Shown in pieces: positions 7,537-12,874 of a DNA stretch of 37,213 nucleotides (positions within the stretch are counted from its first letter, which is position 1; each line of letters opens with the position of its first letter). The notes beneath the pieces were generated by a model. That model worked only from the letters and a program-made list of their open reading frames with translations, was not told the DNA's origin and made no database searches. The position numbers were made by a program, and so were the translations under genes. The stretch comes from a virus, in IMG/VR virus record IMGVR_UViG_3300046327_000055, positions 1 to 37,213 of that record. The stretch is one strand, 5' to 3'.

Positions 7537-7549
7537 ATGACCGTTCCCT
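7537..7549. repeat. 13-bp direct repeat, copy B (with 4-16)
   Basis: Second copy of ATGACCGTTCCCT. Here it overlaps the stop codon of gene 7548-7733. In contrast to copy A, it does not lead into an ATG on the minus strand. Confidence 0.4.
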
Positions 7550-7733
7550 AAAGAGAATGGGCGGGGGTGAGGCGTAGCTTGACGAGTACCGCTTGGGCAT
7601 AAATGGCGCAGGCGTGCTCGAACTCAGGTGAATTGGGCTCGATTCGCTCGGCTAAAACCTCGCCTAACAACGCCATGATGCCCTCGGCTTGGGCTAGAGC
7701 TTTCGCTCGTTGCTCGGGTGTGTGCTTGTTCAT
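7548..7733 (-). CDS. small hypothetical protein
   Basis: This 61-residue helical protein (MNKHTPEQRAKALAQAEGIM...) overlaps the gene upstream by 4 nt (7730-7733). Its length and helix pattern fit a small regulatory or accessory protein, but no helix-turn-helix or known motif is clear. Codon use and packing match the neighbours. Not recognised. Confidence 0.5.
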   Translation of the reverse strand: MNKHTPEQRAKALAQAEGIMALLGEVLAERIEPNSPEFEHACAIYAQAVLVKLRLTPAHSL

Positions 7734-7891
7734 GATGTCATGTCCTCTCGTGCCATTGGTCGCCCTGTCTGGTTCGCAAGCGTGAGTAGTAAGGCAGTCC
7801 CCAACTCGTCAAAGTCTTTGTCTGTCATACCTTCGGGCTGATGCAGGGTTGCGATGGTGTGGTCGTTGTCACGGATGATTACTGTTTTCAT
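7730..7891 (-). CDS. 53-residue hypothetical protein
   Basis: The likely product starts MKTVIIRDNDHTIATL at 7891, preceded by a clear AAAGGAG Shine-Dalgarno. A longer reading to 8017 would run through palindrome copy 3 and into the gene at 7939-9030, so I reject it. The protein looks like a small beta-alpha fold with an acidic centre (MTDKDFDEL). It is coupled to 7548-7733 by an ATGA overlap. Not recognised. Confidence 0.55.
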   Translation of the reverse strand: MKTVIIRDNDHTIATLHQPEGMTDKDFDELGTALLLTLANQTGRPMAREDMTS

Positions 7892-7909
7892 TTGCTTTCT
7901 CCTTTGTGC

Positions 7910-7932
7910 AATGCGGACACGGTGTCCGCATT
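7910..7932. promoter_or_regulatory. palindrome copy 3 (longest)
   Basis: Perfect 10-bp arms AATGCGGACA / TGTCCGCATT around the 3-nt centre cgg. It lies between the stop of gene 7939-9030 (6 nt away) and the start of 7730-7891 (about 19 nt away). It could be an operator, a processing hairpin or an mRNA end; no U-tract follows on either strand. Confidence 0.7.
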
Positions 7933-7938
7933 TGTTGC

Positions 7939-9030
7939 TCAGTCCAGACTGGATAGCCAGTCCGTGTCCGACACGCTCGGCTTGGCCGATGTGCCGTGTT
8001 GTGGTTGGTGTGACCATATACGTGCTGCCGCTTGTGCAGGGGTTGACGGCTTGGCCTGTGGTCTGCGTACTCGTGGGGTAAGTGTGCCGTTCGCCTCGGC
8101 CACGCGGCGGTCAAACGCGGCTTGCTGTTTAGCCAGCTTCTTCTCCACCCGTAGGGCCTCGGCCTCCTCTTTGCGTCTGCGGATGATGGCATTGGCCTCG
8201 TGGCTGTCAACCCGCCCCGCCACAATCAGGCTAAGCAAGCGGCGGTCACTGTACTGTTCGAGTTTGTTGCGCACCGCTTCACCCCCACCAAGCGCTAGGC
8301 GAACGGCGGGGCTTTCCACTGCGGCCAACGTGTTGTTCTTGGGCGGTATGGCGAGGGGTTTCATGGCGCGGTCTACGACTACTGGCACACGTGAGATGTT
8401 TTCGTGAAAGGGTACGGCATCCCACAAAGCGACCACTTCGCTGTACTCATGCTGCGTCACGAACTCAACCCAATGCGTGTGCGGCGGTGACCCCTCTACC
8501 TTGCTTGCCCCAATGCGTAGGCGGTTGCGTACCTGCTCCAGCACCGCCAAATACCCGTCAGCATAGGCAATGACCCCGTATCTGCTGGTGTACTCTGCGT
8601 GCTTCTTCTGTTGCCGCACCGCCACGAACTCAGGCGCTATGCCTTTGATGAGGGCTTTCCACTCGGCCTTCCACTTGGCCTGCCACTGCATCTTGGTGCT
8701 GCGCTTGCGGTTTAGAACCAAGTCTTGCTTGCGCTTCTTTATCAGGGACTCGGCCATGAGTGCCGTGATGTCCCCGTTTGCCAAGCGGTTGCGTATCTGC
8801 TTCTCGCTCAGTTGACTAAGCGGCTTGTCTCTCGGGCGGCAGTCCTTGCAACGTGCATCCAATGTCTGCACTCGATAGAACCCTGCGTACCCGTTGGCCT
8901 TGGTGTTGGCGCGGGGCAGTAGAACTTTGAACGCGGCAAGGGGTTTTACCTGCTTGCAGTGCGAACAATAGCCGTGTTTAGGGGCATGGTCATCGAAGGT
9001 TTCAACGAAGTCGTCAGGTTCTTTTTCCAT
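7939..9030 (-). CDS. zinc-ribbon hypothetical protein
   Basis: The 363-residue basic protein has an N-terminal CSHC...CKDC pair (first pair at about residues 22-25), the spacing of a treble-clef or zinc-ribbon finger, as in many phage HNH-related or DNA-binding proteins. No HNH catalytic triad follows that I can identify. The remainder is Lys/Arg/Ala-rich helix with a coiled region (RRRKEEAEALRVEKKLAKQQ) at about residues 285-305. The start at 9030 is ATG with GGAG 6 nt before; the upstream TTG at 9042 overlaps that site and is rejected. A nucleic-acid-binding role is inference. Confidence 0.65.
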   Translation of the reverse strand: MEKEPDDFVETFDDHAPKHGYCSHCKQVKPLAAFKVLLPRANTKANGYAGFYRVQTLDARCKDCRPRDKPLSQLSEKQIRNRLANGDITALMAESLIKKRKQDLVLNRKRSTKMQWQAKWKAEWKALIKGIAPEFVAVRQQKKHAEYTSRYGVIAYADGYLAVLEQVRNRLRIGASKVEGSPPHTHWVEFVTQHEYSEVVALWDAVPFHENISRVPVVVDRAMKPLAIPPKNNTLAAVESPAVRLALGGGEAVRNKLEQYSDRRLLSLIVAGRVDSHEANAIIRRRKEEAEALRVEKKLAKQQAAFDRRVAEANGTLTPRVRRPQAKPSTPAQAAARIWSHQPQHGTSAKPSVSDTDWLSSLD

Positions 9031-9061
9031 AGGGAACTCCAAAAAAGCTGTAATGCGTCCA

Positions 9062-9070
9062 ATATTAACA
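9062..9070 (-). promoter_or_regulatory. possible extended -10 promoter
   Basis: On the minus strand TGTTAATAT is an extended -10 like the TGTTATACT at 4160. No -35 match is seen at the right spacing. It would place transcription start near 9055, just before the Shine-Dalgarno of 7939-9030. Confidence 0.3.
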
Positions 9071-9402
9071 CGTGTTTGTCCAGACGTATGCTGTCCGTGC
9101 CGTGGGTAGTGGGCCTGTGGAAAGCCGCATAAACAAAGGGTTTGCGGTGCAACCCCCTCTTGGTGTCCATGCCAGAAAAAAAATACTTACTTCTTTGGCC
9201 GAGCCCACGGAAAAAACCATACCCACGTATATGTGAATATATATATCTAATAGAAAAAGTATTTATATATATAAGGGTGTTTTGGGGGGTTCCTGTGCCA
9301 CGCTAATAACCACGCGGGTTTCAGCCTACCTACTAGCTGACTAAGTTGGTTTATTAGTGGGTAAGTTGTTTTGTGTAACGTATTACAGAGAACCCCTTGA
9401 GT
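9071..9402. other. non-coding AT-rich gap
   Basis: No credible gene on either strand. Positions about 9226-9275 are almost pure A/T with alternating TA runs (ATATATATCTAATAG..., TATTTATATATATAAG), followed by a G-run (GGGGGG). It may hold promoter UP elements or an easily melted replication start, but no repeated initiator boxes are visible. Palindrome copy 4 follows directly. Confidence 0.5.
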
Positions 9403-9421
9403 TGCGGACAGTTTGTCCGCA
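9403..9421. promoter_or_regulatory. palindrome copy 4
   Basis: TGCGGACA-gtt-TGTCCGCA, perfect 8-bp arms, 6 nt past the stop codon of gene 9428-9616. Its centre is the reverse complement of that in copy 5 (9714-9730), so the two copies flank this gene as inverted versions of one sequence. Confidence 0.65.
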
Positions 9422-9427
9422 TCGGCA

Positions 9428-9616
9428 TCACTTGCACAGGCGGCGTTGGCTGATGGGTTTGACCCCGAGCTTGACCAGTTCCCATGTCATGTCCGCTTCT
9501 TCGGCGCGGCGGCGTGCCGCATCACGGCGTGTGTTGTTGCGTGCTATCTCTGCGAACTCGTCGCGGAGTACGCGCAGTTTGGCGAGGTGTATTTCTTTGA
9601 TTGATGTGTTCTTCAT
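9428..9616 (-). CDS. 62-residue basic helical protein
   Basis: The product starts MKNTSIKEIHLAKLRVLRDE and is helical and Arg-rich (NNTRRDAARRRAEEAD). The start at 9616 has GGAGAAC upstream; the longer form to 9721 would read through palindrome copy 5 and lacks support. The gene is flanked on both sides by palindrome copies 4 and 5. Basic charge suggests nucleic-acid binding; not recognised. Confidence 0.5.
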   Translation of the reverse strand: MKNTSIKEIHLAKLRVLRDEFAEIARNNTRRDAARRRAEEADMTWELVKLGVKPISQRRLCK

Positions 9617-9704
9617 GATAGTTCTCCAAAAGATGTTTGTGGTTGGTTTTGCGTGATTGACATGAATCGGAATAACGGCAAAGGCTCCCGCTCTCGCCGC
9701 TCCG

Positions 9705-9730
9705 AAAAAACTCGCGGACAAACTGTCCGC
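9705..9730 (-). terminator. palindrome copy 5 with U-tract, terminator-like
   Basis: GCGGACA/TGTCCGC with centre aac (plus strand), starting 1 nt past the stop of gene 9732-10103. On the minus strand it is followed by GAG and six T, so it could act as an intrinsic terminator. It is the only copy with a U-tract, so this is probably not the shared function of the family. Confidence 0.5.
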
Positions 9731-9731
9731 A

Positions 9732-10103
9732 TTAGATGCTCGCCAAGAAACGGCGTTGCTCTGCCTTGCTCAAAGTGCCGAACTTCTTAACGAGCGCGGC
9801 AACTGGGTCTGCCTTGTTTACCGTTGCGGCTTTGCTTGGCAGGTCTGCGCTAGGGAAACACACTTGCAAGACACGGTTCATAGCTTTCTCAGCCGCGCTG
9901 TCGCGTGGCAGCTTCTCGCCGCGCGCACCTTGCTCGATAGCCACGCCGTACTTCTCTGCCGCCCACTTCATCGCGAAGGGTTTAGCCATGGCGCGTGATG
10001 CAATGCCGAGTGCGAGCAGTCGCTCGGTGAAGTTCGCGGACTTGTTGTCCGCATCGGTGAACACTGCGTTGATGGCTTTGGTGTTGATTGTGAAAGTAGT
10101 CAT
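9732..10103 (-). CDS. first gene of the left operon, hypothetical
   Basis: This 123-residue protein starts MTTFTINTKAINAVFTDADN at 10103, with GGAGC upstream in a leader identical over 19 bp to that of the AAA+ gene. The middle is helical and basic; the C-terminus reads KKFGTLSKAEQRRFLASI. The same frame is open back to 10172 and beyond, giving an alternative N-terminus (MQQSHCCICM...) that would cover the terminator hairpin at 10119-10143. I prefer the short form because of its Shine-Dalgarno. It contains a degenerate palindrome (10036-10052) encoding DADNKSAN. Not recognised. Confidence 0.6.
   Translation of the reverse strand: MTTFTINTKAINAVFTDADNKSANFTERLLALGIASRAMAKPFAMKWAAEKYGVAIEQGARGEKLPRDSAAEKAMNRVLQVCFPSADLPSKAATVNKADPVAALVKKFGTLSKAEQRRFLASI
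10036..10052. promoter_or_regulatory. palindrome copy 6, degenerate and intragenic
   Basis: GCGGACt-tgt-TGTCCGC has the same 7-3-7 layout as the other copies with one mismatched pair. It lies inside gene 9732-10103, so it may be constrained by coding or be a coincidence. Included for completeness. Confidence 0.4.
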
Positions 10104-10119
10104 GATGAAAGCTCCAATA
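10101..10119. repeat. 19-bp leader repeat, copy B (with 4091-4109)
   Basis: Identical to the leader of the AAA+ gene (see 4091-4109). Here it follows directly after the U-tract of the terminator at 10119-10143. Confidence 0.7.
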
Positions 10120-10143
10120 AAAAAGCCTCGCAACTGGCGAGGC
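10119..10143 (-). terminator. leader terminator / attenuator of left operon
   Basis: On the minus strand GCCTCGC, a 5-nt loop and GCGAGGC are followed by six T, then the Shine-Dalgarno and ATG of gene 9732-10103. An intrinsic terminator between promoter and first gene suggests attenuation or antitermination. A weak upstream inverted repeat (10153-10169) could belong to an alternative fold. Confidence 0.65.
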
Positions 10144-10178
10144 ATACAGATACAACAATGGCTTTGTTGCATGGCTCT

Positions 10179-10187
10179 ATTGTAGCA
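10179..10187 (-). promoter_or_regulatory. extended -10 promoter of left operon
   Basis: Minus-strand TGCTACAAT is a perfect TGn plus TACAAT (five of six to TATAAT). The -35 region at 16-18 bp is poor (GGGGTT or GGGTTT), which extended -10 promoters tolerate. Transcription would start near 10172, upstream of the terminator at 10119-10143. Confidence 0.5.
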
Positions 10188-10606
10188 CAACACGTTGTGG
10201 AAACCCCTTGACATGGCAGAATGGCAAACGGCGAACCCCACCGTGGGGGTACCAACCCTTTATGGCGGCATGACTACGTGGTGACATGAACACTGTTCCA
10301 CACCCGCTCCCAGTACTTTGTAAAAACTTAGACAAAATTCCACTTACGTTATTCCCTTATTCAACTTCTTTTAATTTACGAACACCCTGCCAGCCCAGTA
10401 TTAAAGCCAATCCGGGAAAACTTTATTAACTTGCGGCATACCCCACCCCCAAAAATTTCTAGAAAATTTGGAAAAACCTCATGTCAAACGCTGTACACTG
10501 AGTGTGTTGGTGAAGGGTTGGGAGCTCCCGGCCGTCGAATATTGTTCTACCTCCGCTGTTCCGTCGGAGCCCGCGCTCAAAAATAAACGGAACCGCCAAC
10601 ACAAAT

Positions 10607-10637
10607 AAAAAAACCCCAGACCGCAAAGTCTGGGGTT
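10607..10637 (-). terminator. leftward intrinsic terminator in right-arm leader
   Basis: Perfect 10-bp stem AACCCCAGAC / GTCTGGGGTT with a 6-nt loop (10612-10637). The T-run lies on the minus strand (A-run at 10607-10613 on plus), so it stops leftward transcription; nothing like a U-tract follows on the plus strand. With TACACT on the minus strand at 10699-10694 it could end a short antisense RNA. Confidence 0.65.
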
Positions 10638-10669
10638 GAAAGAGTCCGGAAAGACTCGTAGGAGAAGCA

Positions 10670-10744
10670 ATGGCTTGCACCAGAGCGGAAGTGAGTGTAC
10701 ACTCGCACCCAGAATCACACAACACCCCGCTGATCCGGCGCTAA
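10670..10744 (+). CDS. possible 24-residue leader peptide
   Basis: ATG at 10670 is preceded by TAGGAG at 8-nt spacing and gives a 24-residue ORF (MACTRAEVSVHSHPESHNTP...) ending 1 nt before the AGGAG of the small terminase gene. The strong ribosome site and the position suggest a coupled leader peptide. The sequence is not recognised and the ORF could be chance. Confidence 0.35.
   Translation: MACTRAEVSVHSHPESHNTPLIRR
10693..10704. promoter_or_regulatory. palindrome with -10-like TACACT on both strands
   Basis: GAGTGTACACTC is a perfect 12-bp palindrome. On the plus strand TTGCAC, 17 bp, TACACT; on the minus strand TTGTGT, 17 bp, TACACT. The -35 matches are only three of six, so each promoter is weak on its own. 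TGTACACT also occurs at 10492-10499 and GTACACT at 19191-19197. Confidence 0.3.
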
Positions 10745-10756
10745 CAGGAGCTTTAG

Positions 10757-11362
10757 TTGTTTGAACATTTGGTGCAATTTGAACCGGGGAACACCGACCC
10801 GGAATTTGTAGAGCTCGATGACGCAGAGCCGGGTGAAGTCCTGTCTGCGCAACACAAGACCGTCGAGTGGCTAGAAGAACTGGGCGTGCGCCCAGATGAC
10901 GTGCAGGACAAAGAGCAGCAGACCGCTGCGGCACGTGAGGCGTTCGGGTCCCTGACCACCAACGCAGACAATCAAGATCAGTTGGCTGATCTTATTCAGA
11001 TTAAGACCCCGGAGGCCGTGCGCCACCTGACGGGTATGCTGGCCGCCTACGACTGGGAGTTCGTGCAGCAGGCCAAAGAGATTCGCGGCTACGCCGTGGC
11101 ACAGTTGATCGAGGAAACCAAGTCCTCCAACGCCAACATCCGACTCAAAGCCTTGGGCCTTCTAGGAAAGGTAACCGAGGTTGGCTTATTTACGGACAAG
11201 ATCGAGGTAAAGAAAACCGAACTGTCCGATGCCGAGATCGACGCCAAGATCAAAGAGAAGCTCAACCGCTTCATGGGCGTCATTGACGTGGTCGATGTAA
11301 GCGACGTGTCAGAAAACTCTAACGATGAACCTAAACAGCCTGACCAGTCTGACGAAGCCTGA
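10757..11362 (+). CDS. terS: terminase small subunit
   Basis: The 201-residue protein is acidic at both ends, with a helical centre (about residues 75-150). Its C-terminal segment, KKTELSDAEIDAKIKEKLNR at about 153-172, is typical of small-terminase-like proteins that bind packaging sites and feed DNA to the large subunit. It overlaps the large terminase by 38 nt in another frame. The start is TTG at 10757: a stop codon lies immediately upstream in frame, AGGAG is 6 nt away, and the next in-frame Met is deep inside. DNA binding at a packaging site is family knowledge; no site is identified here. Confidence 0.75.
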   Translation: MFEHLVQFEPGNTDPEFVELDDAEPGEVLSAQHKTVEWLEELGVRPDDVQDKEQQTAAAREAFGSLTTNADNQDQLADLIQIKTPEAVRHLTGMLAAYDWEFVQQAKEIRGYAVAQLIEETKSSNANIRLKALGLLGKVTEVGLFTDKIEVKKTELSDAEIDAKIKEKLNRFMGVIDVVDVSDVSENSNDEPKQPDQSDEA

Positions 11363-12866
11363 GCTCGCGGCTCTGCAAAAGGCACTCCCCACCATGACGG
11401 TGGCGGAGAAGATCGAGCTTTTCGACATGCTTGAGGTGCGCGAGCGCCGCGCCAGCCTGAAGGCGGCCAGTTCCGGCATGCTGGGGTTCGCCAACGCGGT
11501 GTACCCGGGGTTCAAAGTGGGGCCTCACCACCGCAAGCTGGCCAGAATCTTCGAGGACGTGATCGCCGGCAAGAAAAAGCGCGTCATCATCAACATCGCG
11601 CCGCGTATGGGCAAGTCGGAGTTCAGCTCCTACCTGTTCCCAGCCTACTTTTTGGGCAAATTCCCCGAGAAGAAGATCATCATGGGCACCCACACCGCTG
11701 GTTTGTCTGAGGATTTCGGCCGCCGGGTGCGGAACTTGATTGATTCGGAGGAGTATGCTGAAGTTTTCCCCACAACAAACGTGGCTGCGGATCAGAAAGC
11801 AGCTGGTAAATGGAGCACAAGCGCTGGTGGTCAGTACTATGCTGCTGGTGTCGGCGGTGCTCTTGCTGGGCGTGGTGCTGATTTGTTCGTTATTGACGAT
11901 CCTCATTCAGAACAGGACGTAAAGACCAACTCGCGGCTCGCGTTCGACACGGCGTGGTCGTGGTTCCAGACTGGTCCGTTGCAGCGTTTGATGCCGGGCG
12001 GTGCGATCATCGTCATCATGACCCGTTGGTCCCTTTTGGACCTGACTGGCCGTCTGATTGACTACCAGACCAAGAATCCCGAGGCCGTGCCATGGGAGAT
12101 CGTGGAGCTGCCGGCGATTTTGAACGAGGACACCGAGGAAGAGAAGTCCTTGTGGCCCGAGCAGTGGCCACTGCATGCGCTGAAGCAGGCGAAAGCGTCG
12201 ATGGACCCTCAGTACTGGAACGCCCAGTACATGCAGCAGCCCACGTCCAACAATGCAGCGATCGTCTCAAGAAAATCATGGCGAATCTGGACGGCCGACG
12301 AGCCGCCACGGTGCGACTACATCATTCAGAGCTGGGATACGGCCTTTGAAGCCAAGACTCGGTCCGACTATTCCGCGTGCACAACGTGGGGCGTCTGGTA
12401 CAACGAGGAGGAAGGCAACGCACCGCAGTTGATCCTGTTGGACGCGTTCAAGGACCGCATGGAGTTCCCAGAATTGAAGACCGTGGCGCTCAAACACTAC
12501 CGTGAGTGGGAGCCTGACGCGTTCGTGATCGAGAAGAAAGCCGCCGGCGCACCGCTCATCCAAGAACTGCGCAACATGGGCATCTTCGTCCAAGAATTTA
12601 CACCGAGCCGCGGAAACGATAAGATTGTGCGTATGAACGCTGTGGCCGACCTCTTTAGTTCAGGTAAAGTCTGGGCACCCGACACGCGCTGGGCGCGTGA
12701 AGTGATTGAAGAAGTCGCATCGTTCCCGAACGGCGAGCATGATGACTACGTGGATACGACATCTCAGGCTCTGCTGCGCTTCCGCCAAGGCGGCTTCATT
12801 CCATTGGATAGCGACGAGAAAGACGATCCCGTCATCTTCAAACGCAAATCACACGCATACTATTAA
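11325..12866 (+). CDS. terL: terminase large subunit
   Basis: The 513-residue packaging motor has an N-terminal ATPase and C-terminal nuclease. Walker A is IAPRMGKSE (91-99), Walker B LFVIDDP (187-193) and the coupling motif MTRW (232-235). The RNase H-like nuclease has acidic residues in SWDTA (D338), VIEKKA (E403) and EHDDYVDT (D473/D474). All key residues are present and the length is usual, so it should be active. Its start overlaps the small subunit by 38 nt. It pumps DNA through the portal encoded 8 bp downstream and cuts the concatemer. Confidence 0.95.
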   Translation: MNLNSLTSLTKPELAALQKALPTMTVAEKIELFDMLEVRERRASLKAASSGMLGFANAVYPGFKVGPHHRKLARIFEDVIAGKKKRVIINIAPRMGKSEFSSYLFPAYFLGKFPEKKIIMGTHTAGLSEDFGRRVRNLIDSEEYAEVFPTTNVAADQKAAGKWSTSAGGQYYAAGVGGALAGRGADLFVIDDPHSEQDVKTNSRLAFDTAWSWFQTGPLQRLMPGGAIIVIMTRWSLLDLTGRLIDYQTKNPEAVPWEIVELPAILNEDTEEEKSLWPEQWPLHALKQAKASMDPQYWNAQYMQQPTSNNAAIVSRKSWRIWTADEPPRCDYIIQSWDTAFEAKTRSDYSACTTWGVWYNEEEGNAPQLILLDAFKDRMEFPELKTVALKHYREWEPDAFVIEKKAAGAPLIQELRNMGIFVQEFTPSRGNDKIVRMNAVADLFSSGKVWAPDTRWAREVIEEVASFPNGEHDDYVDTTSQALLRFRQGGFIPLDSDEKDDPVIFKRKSHAYY

Positions 12867-12874
12867 GGACCACC

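Larger units (their letters stand above)
10104..10669. promoter_or_regulatory. divergent control region
   Basis: 566 bp without a credible gene, between the left and right arms. It contains, from left to right: a minus-strand terminator (10119-10143), an inverted repeat CAACAA/TTGTTG (10153-10169), a minus-strand extended -10 (10179-10187), an inverted repeat around CCCCACcGTGGGG (10236-10248), an AT-rich stretch (about 10318-10440), TGTACACT (10492-10499), a 10-bp palindrome GGGAGCTCCC (10520-10529) and a second minus-strand terminator (10607-10637). I found no convincing consensus promoter for the right arm in it. Confidence 0.6.

Noticed and set aside
9226-9275. Replication origin
   Set aside because: AT-rich only; no repeated initiator boxes or skew evidence can be read from the window.
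10208-10213. TTGACA as -35 of a rightward promoter
   Set aside because: No -10-like hexamer at 16-18 bp downstream (sequence there is GC-rich).
10607-10637. Terminator for rightward transcription
   Set aside because: The run of A lies before the hairpin on the plus strand and no U-tract follows, so it can only act leftward.
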